17,902 nucleotides of DNA from Nitrospirota bacterium (GTDB lineage Bacteria > NPL-UPA2 > JAADIA01). Numbering within the stretch: the first letter of the stretch is position 1; each line of letters begins with the position of its first letter. Location of the stretch: assembly GCA_013151555.1 (NCBI GenBank), contig JAADIA010000093.1, forward strand, positions 1 through 17,902, read 5' to 3'. Shown here in pieces: positions 5,974-13,356 of the stretch. The notes beneath the pieces were generated by a model. The model saw nothing but the letters and a program-made list of their open reading frames with translations, was not told the origin of the DNA and did not search any database. Made by a program: the position numbers and the translations under genes.

Positions 5974-6909
5974 CTAACGGACTCCGAAAGGTTTCGGCCG
6001 AGTGTATCTATTAATGAGGGGAACGGCCATATTCATCAACAATATAGAGTACATCACTCCCTCTGGCAGCCCTCCCCAGAGACGAATAATTATCAGCAGT
6101 ATACCACTTCCAAAACCAAAAATCCACCTTCCTTTTTTGGTCAGAGGAGTAGTTACCGGGTCAGTAGCCATAAACAGGGCGCCCAGAAGGAATCCTCCCA
6201 CCAAAACCTGAAATAACGGCGAGGCGAACTTAGCATTAACCAGGTGAGCAGCTTCCCCAAATACAAAGACGGTAACGAAATAAGCAAGAGGAATTCTCCA
6301 GTCGATGTACCTCTTCCAGAGCAAATAAGCCCCACCCAGAAGAAGAGCCACGGCAGAGGATTCCCCCAAGGAACCGGAGGTCTGCCCCAGGAAGAGCTTA
6401 AGAAGGGGAGTTGTCATTCCCTGAAACTTCATCATACCCAAAGGAGTAGCTCCGGTAACAGCATCCAAGCTAAGGGGATTTATCCAGGTAGTGAGAGCCA
6501 CCGGGAAGGTTGCTAAAAGGAAAGCCCTTCCCACCAGGGCCGGATTGAAGATGTTATAACCCAATCCCCCGAAGATCTGTTTTCCCAGGGCAATAGCCAT
6601 AACTGCTCCCAGAACCGCTACTCCCAGGGGAAGACTCGGAGGAAGAACAAGGGCTAAAAGAAGTCCGGTGAGCAGAGCAGAGCCATCAAAGAGGGTTACC
6701 TTCTTCCGGCGCGCCTTCTGAAAGACAGCTTCTGTGGCCAGGGCAGCAAGAATGGAGACAACGATAAGACTTATGGCCTTTCCCCGGTAAAAATAGATGG
6801 AAGCGGCTACAGCGGGAATCAAGGCATAGATAACCCCGCGCATCATGGACCTCACATCCATCCGTCCCTTAATGTGAGGAGAAGCAGTTACAATAAATTT
6901 TTCTTTCAT
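5974..6909 (-). CDS. rnfD: Electron transport complex subunit RnfD (FMN-binding membrane subunit)
   Basis: RnfD is the NqrB-like integral membrane subunit with covalent FMN. The 311-residue protein starts MKEKFIVTASPHIKG, the typical RnfD opening, and has about nine to ten hydrophobic segments. The flavinylation motif is DAVTGATPLGMMK, with the acceptor threonine at about residue 155. The frame is open further upstream to 7002, but that part overlaps rnfC and is not RnfD-like. ATG 6909 has AAGGA 10 nt upstream and overlaps the rnfC stop as ATGA (6906-6909), typical of translational coupling. This settles the start. Confidence 0.96.
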   Translation of the reverse strand: MKEKFIVTASPHIKGRMDVRSMMRGVIYALIPAVAASIYFYRGKAISLIVVSILAALATEAVFQKARRKKVTLFDGSALLTGLLLALVLPPSLPLGVAVLGAVMAIALGKQIFGGLGYNIFNPALVGRAFLLATFPVALTTWINPLSLDAVTGATPLGMMKFQGMTTPLLKLFLGQTSGSLGESSAVALLLGGAYLLWKRYIDWRIPLAYFVTVFVFGEAAHLVNAKFASPLFQVLVGGFLLGALFMATDPVTTPLTKKGRWIFGFGSGILLIIIRLWGGLPEGVMYSILLMNMAVPLINRYTRPKPFGVR

Positions 6910-8219
6910 GAACGTTTTATCCTTCGCAGTTCCGATTTGCCTACCTTGAAAAGGTGAACCAGAGGGATATCTGCCGGACAGACGTACTGGCAGCATCCGC
7001 ATTCCATACAGTTAAGGATATTATATTCGCTGAGTCTCTCCCAGCGGCGGGCGCGCACCTCTTTCCTTATCTCGGTGGGAAGAAGGTTCATGGGACAGGC
7101 ATCCACACAACGAGCGCAGCGGATACAGGGCGTCTCTTCTTTCAGAGCGACTTCTTTTTCCCCTAAACAGAGAATGCCCGAAGTGCCCTTGGTTACCGGG
7201 GTATCCAAAGAATGCTGGGCCAATCCCATCATCGGTCCCCCGATAATTACCTTGCCAACCTCTCCCCGAAATCCGCCACATTCCTCGATTAAATTACTGA
7301 TGGGTGTCCCTATCCTCGCCCGGAGGTTAACAGGATCGTTTACCACCCTTCCGGTAACCGTAACTACCCGTTCATATAAAGGCTTGCCTAATCCTATCGC
7401 CTCATAGATAGCCAGGGCCGTCCCCACATTATTGACCACACAACCCACATCCAGAGGAAGCCCTCCAATGGGAACCTCCCGGTTGAGGAGAGTCTTGAGC
7501 AACTGCTTCTCAGCCCCTTGCGGATACCTCACCTCCAGAGGAACCACTTCTACTCCTTCTTCTCCCCGAAGAGCCTCGCGCAAGGATGCGATAGCCTCTG
7601 CCTTATCCTTCTCTATACCCACATAAACCTGTTTTACCCCTAAGGTTCTCATAATTATCTTCAAACCCTGGACCACCTCGTTGGTTTTCTCCACCATAAT
7701 CCGGTAGTCGCCGGTAAGATAAGGCTCACATTCCGCTCCGTTCAGGATAAAGGTATCTATTTCCTTCCCTTCCGGAGGAGTAAGCTTGACATGGGTGGGA
7801 AAAGCTGCTCCCCCCAATCCTACTATCCCCGCCCGGGCTATTATCTTCCGGGCTTCCTCAGGGGTAACCCCTTCCGGATCCCGCGGGGTGAACTCCTCCC
7901 GCTCGTCCTTTCCATCCCCCTCAATGACGATAGCCTGGGCACTTCCCAACACCGGATGGGGATGTTTCTCAATGGCAACTACCTTGCCGGAGAGGGATGA
8001 ATGAACCAGGCTGGAGATAAACTTATCGCTTTTCCCAATTTCAGTTCCCGCCTTAACCTCGTCACCGACTTTAACCGTCGGTTCTGCCGGGGCGCCGGCA
8101 TGCTGACTCAAGGGAATAATTACTTTATCGGGAAGCTTTGCTTCCTTAATTGATTTATCCCGGGTAAGCTCCCGGAAATACCGGGGATGAATCCCCCCCT
8201 TAAATGTTGTCCTGGCCAT
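6906..8219 (-). CDS. rnfC: Electron transport complex subunit RnfC (NADH/FMN and 2 x [4Fe-4S])
   Basis: RnfC is the peripheral subunit that reduces NAD+ using electrons from ferredoxin via the complex. The 437-residue protein has an N-terminal barrel-sandwich domain (about 1-110). An NADH/FMN-binding region follows with the glycine-rich GIVGLGGAAFPTHVKL (about 131-146) and NGAECEPYLTGDYRIM. Then come an SLBB-like segment (about 285-335) and two [4Fe-4S] motifs, C365/C368/C371/C375 and C404/C407/C410/C414. ATG 8219 has GAGGA 7-8 nt upstream. It is the first rnf gene. No near-consensus promoter is evident in the 168-bp repeat-rich gap before it, so read-through from the nrd genes is possible. 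Confidence 0.96.
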   Translation of the reverse strand: MARTTFKGGIHPRYFRELTRDKSIKEAKLPDKVIIPLSQHAGAPAEPTVKVGDEVKAGTEIGKSDKFISSLVHSSLSGKVVAIEKHPHPVLGSAQAIVIEGDGKDEREEFTPRDPEGVTPEEARKIIARAGIVGLGGAAFPTHVKLTPPEGKEIDTFILNGAECEPYLTGDYRIMVEKTNEVVQGLKIIMRTLGVKQVYVGIEKDKAEAIASLREALRGEEGVEVVPLEVRYPQGAEKQLLKTLLNREVPIGGLPLDVGCVVNNVGTALAIYEAIGLGKPLYERVVTVTGRVVNDPVNLRARIGTPISNLIEECGGFRGEVGKVIIGGPMMGLAQHSLDTPVTKGTSGILCLGEKEVALKEETPCIRCARCVDACPMNLLPTEIRKEVRARRWERLSEYNILNCMECGCCQYVCPADIPLVHLFKVGKSELRRIKRS

Positions 8220-8251
8220 TTCTTTTCCTCAGGTTAACTCGCTTCGCTCGT

Positions 8252-8355
8252 AATTGTAAATTGAAGATTGGAAATTTTAAATTGGAAATTTAAAGTAAAA
8301 TTAAAAACAAAGAAACCAAAAACTTTTTTTATTTCAAAATCTACAATCTACAATT
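8252..8355. repeat. 18-bp inverted repeat AATTGTAAATTGAAGATT between nrdG and rnfC
   Basis: AATTGTAAATTGAAGATT (8252-8269) and the reverse complement of 8338-8355 (AATTGTAGATTGTAGATT) match at 16 of 18 positions. A/T-rich degenerate copies (GGAAATTTTAAATTGGAAATTTAAAG) lie between. The element occupies most of the gap upstream of rnfC and may obscure or supply the promoter. Confidence 0.7.
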
Positions 8356-8387
8356 CAAGTTGCGACCGTAGGGAGCCAACTTGGCTT

Positions 8388-9113
8388 TTATATCCCCCGC
8401 ACCTGACAGTCTTCCACATAGGTTCGGGCTTGCCGGGCCATCTCTTCAAGTTTCTCCGGGGAATAAGGTTTTAGTTGCATCATCTCTTCCCCGGAAGCAT
8501 TCTCCGGAACGAATTGCTGGAGGACATATTTTTTTGCCCCCTGGATGGACCTGGCAATCTCCTCGATATCCTGCTCGTTCAGAAAAGCCGGCACCACCGT
8601 CGTCCGGAACTCATAATCAATCCCGCTCTTCATGAGAAGACCGATGCTTTCCCTTATCTTCTCCAAATCGACCTCCGACCCTACCGTCCTTTCATACTTA
8701 TCCTTTTCAACTTTCAACTTTAAACTTTGAACTGTATTTTTAATATCCATAGCCGCCGAATCAACCAGCCCTTCCTCAATTAACTCTCTGAGCATCTCCG
8801 GATAGCTACCATTAGTCTCTATCTTTACCGGGATCCCCCACCCTTTAATCCGCTCGATGAACTCGGGAAGGGAAGAGTGAATAGTCGGTTCTCCTCCTGT
8901 GATAACGATTCCATCCATCCAATTCTTTTGTCTTTGGATAGCCTCCTCAACTTGCCAGAAAGGTACCGTATCCAAATTTTCCGAATTGAAGGCAAGGTCT
9001 GGAACGTGGCACCAGGGACATTTGAAATTACAGCCGGGCAAAAAAATGACAGAAGCTATCTTCCCGTCCCATTCTATAAGAGAGTTTTCCAAAAAACCTT
9101 TTATCTCAAGCAC
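8388..9113 (-). CDS. nrdG: Anaerobic ribonucleoside-triphosphate reductase activating protein (radical SAM)
   Basis: Class III RNR activase: it cleaves S-adenosylmethionine and installs the glycyl radical on NrdD. The 241-residue protein opens with EIKGFLENSLIEWDGKIASV, then the radical-SAM cluster motif CNFKCPWC (CxxxCxxC, about residues 28-35), the glycine-rich ITGGEPT (about 71-77) and IETNG. The start is GTG (9111-9113), with AAGG about 10 nt upstream; homologues begin at the same point. Around residues 127-138 the sequence NTVQSLKLKVEKDKYE contains a lysine-rich stretch encoded by a low-complexity tract (8705-8733), which looks like an in-frame insertion. It follows the thioredoxin-like gene by 37 bp and completes the nrd cluster. 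Confidence 0.92.
   Translation of the reverse strand: MLEIKGFLENSLIEWDGKIASVIFLPGCNFKCPWCHVPDLAFNSENLDTVPFWQVEEAIQRQKNWMDGIVITGGEPTIHSSLPEFIERIKGWGIPVKIETNGSYPEMLRELIEEGLVDSAAMDIKNTVQSLKLKVEKDKYERTVGSEVDLEKIRESIGLLMKSGIDYEFRTTVVPAFLNEQDIEEIARSIQGAKKYVLQQFVPENASGEEMMQLKPYSPEKLEEMARQARTYVEDCQVRGI
8705..8733. repeat. Low-complexity repeat (TTTCAACTTTCAACTTTAAAC type) inside nrdG
   Basis: Four degenerate copies of CAACTTT/AAACTTT/GAACT lie in frame inside nrdG and encode the SLKLKVEK segment. The composition and repeat style match the intergenic repeats of this window rather than the rest of nrdG. Confidence 0.65.
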
Positions 9114-9150
9114 AAATATAGTACCTTAAGCTCCAAGACTCTCTTCCAAA

Positions 9151-9429
9151 TCAAGGCCTTTCCCTCAGATACTTCTTAAAATCCTCCGATTTAGGAACCT
9201 CTCCTGTCCAGCGGGCTTCTTCTCTTCCGTCTTTTTCCAAGATGCTGGTGGGCACTTCCCCTACACCATAAAAAGCTCCTTCAGCCAGACCGTCCACCGT
9301 ATCCATATCATAAAAACTGACCTTTACTTTATCAGAAACTTTCCACTCTTTCAAGAAAAAATGAAATTTATTTTTGGTCGTCTGACATTTAGCACAATTT
9401 TTCTTACCAAATATCTTAATTTCCACCAT
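9151..9429 (-). CDS. Thioredoxin/glutaredoxin-like protein (NrdH-like)
   Basis: A 92-residue protein with a thioredoxin fold. The N-terminal strand VEIKIFGKKNC leads into the redox motif C12-A-K-C15, and the cis-proline loop GEVPTSILEKDGRE has Pro at about residue 60. The fold would suit a small disulfide reductase. Its place between nrdD and nrdG suggests it supplies or maintains reducing equivalents for ribonucleotide reduction or for NrdD cysteines. Class III enzymes often use formate as reductant, though some are served by thioredoxin/glutaredoxin-type partners. ATG 9429 has GGGGAG 5-6 nt upstream. Specific orthology to NrdH is not certain. Confidence 0.8.
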   Translation of the reverse strand: MVEIKIFGKKNCAKCQTTKNKFHFFLKEWKVSDKVKVSFYDMDTVDGLAEGAFYGVGEVPTSILEKDGREEARWTGEVPKSEDFKKYLRERP

Positions 9430-9485
9430 CGGAACTCCCCATAAGATATACTACTTAATAAATCGCAGACTCTGGACAAAGAAAA

Positions 9486-9533
9486 AAAGACAGATGTGAG
9501 AAGACAGGTCCCGGTTCTCTGTCATCTGTCTTT
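9486..9533 (-). terminator. Hairpin with U tract after nrdD (terminator or attenuator)
   Basis: On the minus strand AAAGACAGATG (9533-9523) pairs exactly with CATCTGTCTTT (9496-9486) over 11 bp. The 3' arm continues into a T tract ending at 9482. An inner GACAG/CTGTC stem can extend it. It starts at the last base of the nrdD stop codon. The stem is A/T-rich for an intrinsic terminator, so it may only partly terminate, lowering expression of the downstream thioredoxin-like gene and nrdG. It is built from the same GACAGA words as the repeats at 3921-3968 and 12711-12810. Confidence 0.5.
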
Positions 9534-11974
9534 CAACGAATGGTATAATCTCCCTTGTGGCGGTCATTGAGTTCACCGACCTTTGAACGGTTCCAATTAC
9601 TTACCCGGCTGAAGTAACCTACAATACGAGTAATACCGTAGACATTCTGCTTGCCGCAGTAGGAACAGCTATCCCGAAGACCGCGACTTTGGCGATGGCA
9701 ATCATTGCAGATAGTGAACTCCGGAGAGATAGTCAATTGAGCCGCCTGGGTATTCTCCCAGGTTTTTTTGATTAAGTTCAGGATGCTTTCCGGCGAGGGT
9801 TTTTGCTCTCCTACAAAAGCGTGTAAGATGGCCCCTGATTCGATGAGAGAATGGAAACGGCTCTGCTTGACAATCCTATCAACCAGACTTATGGGAGCGT
9901 CAGCCCGGAAATGGATGCTGTTGGTATAGTAACTTTCATCGTTATCTATATCTCCTTTCACTACACTAGCCGCCTCCGGGTACTCCCGGAGGTCTATCTT
10001 GGAAAGCCTTCGGGTAGCCGATTCCGCAGGTGATTCTTCCAGGGCAACATGCAAATTATATTTTTCCCCGCAATCCTTCGCCTTCAAATTCATAAAAGAG
10101 ATTATCCGCAGGCCTAATTTATAAGCCTCTTCATCCTCATGCAGCTCCTTTCCAACCAGATACTGGACACACTCGTTGAGCCCGATGATTCCGATAATGT
10201 AGGTAGCCTTGTCCAAATCAATGTAAGGTCTGCCGTCTTCAGCAATCTTTCCTACTTCCCACATCGGCATACTGGGCTCCCGCATCAGTTCCCCGATGAA
10301 TTCCTTCTTCTCCAGATGAGCTTTCATGGCTATCTCCATAGCCTTGTCAATTTCCTTATAGAGCTGGTCGCTACTATACCTTTCCTTTATCCCCGCCAAA
10401 TTCCGGCGCACCCGATAAGCCACCTGAGGGAGATTGATAGTCACATTCTGAAAACCACAGAAGCGCATACTTTCCGGATGTTCAATCATATAATTATCTC
10501 TAATCTTAGTCCTTAACCGGCAGCAAGCGGAAAGAGTTACTTCATCCCGGTCGAAGACAAAATAGGGCGTTCCGTTCTCACTGGCAATCTCACAGGCGTA
10601 TTGCAATAACTCATACTGATTAGGGTCATCGAAAGCTTCCTGAGAAACATGGAGATCACATTTGGGAAAAGCGAAGACATTCCCATGCCTGTCTCCCGCT
10701 CTCCAGACATCCAGCATCGCCCGGGTGAACCGTTGAGATGCCTTTTCATATTCTCCATAAGTCTTCCCGGTATACTTCCCCCCCGGGCCAATGGCCGAAA
10801 TGCCCTTGAGATAACCGGGTATTCCCAGGTGAATATTGAAGTCTAAAAACAGGGTCTGCCCTCCCCGGGAAAAAGCGTTCTGAGAACCGCTGAAGATGAG
10901 ATATTGAGCTTCTTGCCTCATCTCCTCATCGGTCATCTCCGCTACATAAGGAGCATAAAAGATGTTTATATAACCCACCCCCAAGGCTCCCGCATAGTAA
11001 GCCTGAAGGGAGGCAAGGAAAGTATTGAGATGCCCGGTAAGAGTTCGGGCATGAACAGCCGGGGCAGAGGAAGTATCTAAATTGCCCAATTCCAAGCCAT
11101 ACTTCTTGATATACTCCAAACTGTGGGAACTACAATATACCCGGGGATAACCTAAATCATGAATATGAATCATTCCCGTAAGATGCGCATTGCCTACCTC
11201 CTGGCTGAAGACCCGCTGGAGCATATACTGCTTGATAGTATTCTCGGCCACCGCTAAGTTTATAGCTTCCGGATTATTGGTGGTAATATTGCTGTTTTCG
11301 TTGCTCTTAGAGAAGATGAGCTGGTCCAAATCATAAGCGGGCATACCGATCAACGTCTGCCGGGCAAGTTTTTTCCGGTAACCCCGGTCCAGGAGCTCAT
11401 TATCTACCAATTCCCGGATGAGGCTGGTTGATATCTGTCCCAAACCCGAACTCAAGACCCTTGCCTCCACTGACGTAGCAATGGAATCAGCTACCGCCTG
11501 AGAGAGACTGGCCTCCTTCATCAAGGCCTGGGAGATCTTAGCCTTATCCCAGGGAATAATTTCATCATGGGTCGAGCCCGCAACCAGAAGAGATAGGTCG
11601 GTGGTAGTCATCTTCCCCCTTATCTCCTTCCTCACCTTGAGCACCCCCCGTTGTCGAGTTCTTTTATCCCGGTAGAGGATGTAAGCTTTGGCCGTCTTGG
11701 CGTGCCCGGTCTCCATAAGAACTTTCTCTACGGCATCCTGTATTTCCTCTATATCGGGCACCGCATTCCCCAACTTTCTTCCCAGGAAGAAAGTAACCGC
11801 CTTAGCCAACTCTTCTGCTAAGAACTTATCTTCCCCCCCCACGGCCGTGGCCGCTTTAAAGATAGCATCAGCTATCTTAGCCTCATCGAAGGAAACGACT
11901 CTCCCATCCCTTTTCCTCACCGAGGCAAAGGTCTCTTTCTTCTTTCTTTCCTTAGTCGTTAACACTTCCCCCAT
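9533..11974 (-). CDS. nrdD: Anaerobic (class III) ribonucleoside-triphosphate reductase
   Basis: Reduces ribonucleoside triphosphates to dNTPs using a glycyl radical. The 813-residue protein starts with an ATP-cone (about 14-105, FASVRKRDGRVVSFDEAKI). A second ATP-cone-like segment follows (about 122-212, PWDKAKISQALMKEASLSQAVA...TSLIRELVDNELL). The 10-stranded barrel has VYCSSHSLEYIKKYG with a probable active-site cysteine at about 281. A C-terminal zinc motif has CNDC and CSYC (about 756-773). The glycyl-radical loop is RIVGYFSRVSNWN, with the radical glycine at about 786. ATG 11974 has AGGAG 8 nt upstream. The tandem ATP-cones suggest allosteric control by ATP/dATP. nrdR lies 183 bp upstream, and the activase gene follows. 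Confidence 0.96.
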   Translation of the reverse strand: MGEVLTTKERKKKETFASVRKRDGRVVSFDEAKIADAIFKAATAVGGEDKFLAEELAKAVTFFLGRKLGNAVPDIEEIQDAVEKVLMETGHAKTAKAYILYRDKRTRQRGVLKVRKEIRGKMTTTDLSLLVAGSTHDEIIPWDKAKISQALMKEASLSQAVADSIATSVEARVLSSGLGQISTSLIRELVDNELLDRGYRKKLARQTLIGMPAYDLDQLIFSKSNENSNITTNNPEAINLAVAENTIKQYMLQRVFSQEVGNAHLTGMIHIHDLGYPRVYCSSHSLEYIKKYGLELGNLDTSSAPAVHARTLTGHLNTFLASLQAYYAGALGVGYINIFYAPYVAEMTDEEMRQEAQYLIFSGSQNAFSRGGQTLFLDFNIHLGIPGYLKGISAIGPGGKYTGKTYGEYEKASQRFTRAMLDVWRAGDRHGNVFAFPKCDLHVSQEAFDDPNQYELLQYACEIASENGTPYFVFDRDEVTLSACCRLRTKIRDNYMIEHPESMRFCGFQNVTINLPQVAYRVRRNLAGIKERYSSDQLYKEIDKAMEIAMKAHLEKKEFIGELMREPSMPMWEVGKIAEDGRPYIDLDKATYIIGIIGLNECVQYLVGKELHEDEEAYKLGLRIISFMNLKAKDCGEKYNLHVALEESPAESATRRLSKIDLREYPEAASVVKGDIDNDESYYTNSIHFRADAPISLVDRIVKQSRFHSLIESGAILHAFVGEQKPSPESILNLIKKTWENTQAAQLTISPEFTICNDCHRQSRGLRDSCSYCGKQNVYGITRIVGYFSRVSNWNRSKVGELNDRHKGDYTIR

Positions 11975-12013
11975 TTCTTCTTCTCCTCTTCGGTAATTTA
12001 AACATTGGACTTA

Positions 12014-12074
12014 AGACTTTAGACATCAGACCTTTTTTCTTTTTTTTAAGCCCGCGGTCTATAGTCTATCGTCT
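12014..12074. repeat. Inverted pair of AGACTTTAGACATCAGACC repeats between nrdR and nrdD
   Basis: AGACTTTAGACATCAGACC (12014-12032) and the reverse complement of 12056-12074 (AGACGATAGACTATAGACC) match at 14 of 19 positions, across a loop with a T-rich run. The words match those at 2941-3008, upstream of DUF4321. No clear NrdR-box pair or consensus promoter is visible in the gap. Confidence 0.65.
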
Positions 12075-12157
12075 GGAACGTTTTAGTATTGTATTTATCT
12101 ATGGTTGCGAAACTTTTTATTAGAGATGCTAATCTTTATTTATCGGAGGTGGGACGC

Positions 12158-12607
12158 CTACTTCAACAGTCCTTTTACCTCCTTCATAAAATCCGTAATA
12201 TCTCTGAACTGGCGATATACCGAGGCAAAGCGGACATAGGCCACCTCATCCAGGTCATGGAGTTTCCTCATAATCAATTCCCCAATCTCTCTCGAGGGCA
12301 CCTCTTTCTTAAACTTGCCCTGCAGAGTCCCCTCAACCTCATCCACCAATTCCTCTATTCTTTCCATGCTTACCGGTCTCTTCTCACAGGCCTTGATGAC
12401 TCCATTTAAAATCTTCTGACGGTCGAAAGACTCGCGCCGCCGGTCTTTCTTGACAATGAGGATAGCAATCTTCTCTCGACGCTCGTAAGTAGTGAAGCGG
12501 TGTTTGCATTTGAGACACTCCCGGCGTCGTCTGATGACCAGGTCGTCTTTGCTGGAGCGGGAATCAACTACTTTATCTTCGGGGAAATTACAATAAGGGC
12601 AGCGCAT
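12158..12607 (-). CDS. nrdR: Transcriptional repressor NrdR
   Basis: NrdR is the nucleotide-sensing repressor of ribonucleotide reductase genes. The 149-residue protein has the N-terminal zinc ribbon (C3, C6, C31, C34: MRCPYC...RRRRECLKCKHRFTTYER) and an ATP-cone (about 46-136, IVKKDRRRESFDRQKI...YVRFASVYRQFRDI). Length and all motifs are typical. ATG 12607 has AAGG 7 nt upstream. The promoter (12679-12707) overlaps two NrdR-box-like sites, suggesting autorepression. It is followed on the same strand by nrdD, its most likely target, either by read-through or from an undetected promoter. Confidence 0.97.
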   Translation of the reverse strand: MRCPYCNFPEDKVVDSRSSKDDLVIRRRRECLKCKHRFTTYERREKIAILIVKKDRRRESFDRQKILNGVIKACEKRPVSMERIEELVDEVEGTLQGKFKKEVPSREIGELIMRKLHDLDEVAYVRFASVYRQFRDITDFMKEVKGLLK

Positions 12608-12655
12608 TTTGACCTTCTTTTCAGGTAGGCGATGAATTATCTAAAAAGCCTTTAA

Positions 12656-12671
12656 ACCCCCTATATTGAGC
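12656..12671 (-). promoter_or_regulatory. NrdR-box-like site 2 (downstream of the -10)
   Basis: Minus-strand 16-mer GCTCAATATAGGGGGT agrees with the NrdR-box consensus (acacwatatntwgtgt) at 11 of 16 positions, best in the core CAATATA. On its own it is weak. Its start lies exactly 31 bp from site 1, the tandem spacing known for NrdR boxes. Confidence 0.4.
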
Positions 12672-12678
12672 TATAATA

Positions 12679-12707
12679 ATTTTACCACCCAACATCTGGG
12701 GTGTCAA
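12679..12707 (-). promoter_or_regulatory. Promoter of nrdR
   Basis: On the minus strand a perfect -35 TTGACA (12702-12707), 17-bp spacer and -10 TAAAAT (12679-12684). Predicted start near 12672, about 65 nt before the nrdR ATG. Confidence 0.85.
12687..12702 (-). promoter_or_regulatory. NrdR-box-like site 1 (in the promoter spacer)
   Basis: Minus-strand 16-mer ACCCCAGATGTTGGGT is a near palindrome (ACCC...GGGT) and agrees with the NrdR-box consensus at about 12 of 16 positions. It fills the spacer between -35 and -10, where a bound repressor would block RNA polymerase. Confidence 0.5.
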
Positions 12708-12710
12708 GGG

Positions 12711-12810
12711 AAAACAGAGAACAAAGAACAGAGAACAGAAATAGAGAAAATCTGTCATCTGTCTTCTCATTTCTGTCTTCTCATTTCTGTCTTCTGACTT
12801 CTGTCATCAA
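12711..12810. repeat. Inverted CAGAGAACAGAA / CTGTCTTCTCATTT repeat array
   Basis: The left half has ACAGAGAACA-type words (12711-12745). The right half has a 14-nt tandem unit CTGTCTTCTCATTT repeated about 3.5 times with decay (about 12761-12810). The halves are inverse to each other. The array extends into the 3' end of the dCMP deaminase gene and ends close to the nrdR -35 box on the other side. Confidence 0.75.
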
Positions 12811-13261
12811 GAGGAATAGCCGCTTCCCGGAGCATCGTTCTGGCCATCTCATCGGGATAACCCTTGGCAATAACGATCCTCTGAACACCTGCATTAATGA
12901 TCATTTTAGCACAGACGCTACAGGGTTGATGAGTGGCATACAGGGTTGCTTCTTTTATGCTTGCCCCATACAAGGCGGCCTGGATAATAGCGTTCTGCTC
13001 CCCATGTAACCCCCGGCACAGTTCATGTCTCTCGCCCCGGGGAACTTTCATCTTCATTCTCAAGCAACCGGTTTCCTCACAGTGGACCAATCCTGCCGGA
13101 GCGCCATTATATCCGGTGGAAATAATCCTCCTATCCTTGACAATAACCGCTCCCACCTTTCTCCTCAGACAGGTAGAACGTTTAGAGATAAGCTCGGCCA
13201 CCTCCAAAAAATAATCATCCCAGGAGGGGCGCTTCATCTTTGCTTTCCGCTTTGTCTTCAT
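12767..13261 (-). CDS. dCMP deaminase (ComEB-type)
   Basis: Deaminates dCMP to dUMP, feeding dTMP synthesis; this links it to the adjacent nrd genes. The 164-residue protein has the deaminase zinc motifs H86-G-E88 ([11 protein letters not shown]) and P-C114-S-V-C117. A second structural zinc region, HCEETGCLR (about 60-68), is typical of dCMP deaminases. The family normally starts [10 protein letters not shown], so an ATG at 13237 (residue 9) is a serious alternative to 13261; neither has a strong ribosome binding site. The last ~10 residues ([10 protein letters not shown]) are encoded by the repeat array at 12711-12810 and look like non-family tail. It follows glyA by 95 bp. Confidence 0.88.
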   Translation of the reverse strand: MKTKRKAKMKRPSWDDYFLEVAELISKRSTCLRRKVGAVIVKDRRIISTGYNGAPAGLVHCEETGCLRMKMKVPRGERHELCRGLHGEQNAIIQAALYGASIKEATLYATHQPCSVCAKMIINAGVQRIVIAKGYPDEMARTMLREAAIPLDDRSQKTEMRRQK

Positions 13262-13285
13262 CCCCCATCTTTCTTTTTAAAGCAT

Positions 13286-13348
13286 AAACCACAGATTGCA
13301 CGAGATTTTTATTATTTTCTTGTGTTAATCTGGGAAATCTTGTGGTTT
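13286..13348. repeat. Imperfect hairpin AAACCACAGATT ... AATCTTGTGGTTT
   Basis: AAACCACAGATT (13286-13297) pairs with AATCTTGTGGTTT (13336-13348) with one extra base. Inner CACGAG can pair with CTTGTG. It fills the gap between glyA and the dCMP deaminase gene. It has no classical terminator T tract on the minus strand. Confidence 0.65.
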
Positions 13349-13356
13349 CATTTCTG

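Noticed and set aside
6910-7002. N-terminal extension of RnfD
   Set aside because: It overlaps rnfC coding sequence and has no RnfD similarity. ATG 6909 gives the family-typical start with an ATGA overlap and a ribosome binding site.
8375-8387. GCCAACTTGGC palindrome after nrdG as a terminator
   Set aside because: The stem can be only about 4 bp once a loop is allowed, and no T tract follows on the minus strand.
11975-12157. NrdR boxes or a consensus promoter directly upstream of nrdD
   Set aside because: I searched both strands of the gap by eye and found no 16-mer matching the consensus core and no TTGACA/TATAAT pair with proper spacing.
12747-12810. Tandem repeats as a possible CRISPR array
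   Set aside because: Units are 14 nt, contiguous, decaying and without spacers; no cas genes nearby.
12701-13009. Plus-strand frame starting MSRENREQRTENRNRENL
   Set aside because: It is antisense to the dCMP deaminase gene and its N-terminus is repeat-derived; no ribosome binding site.
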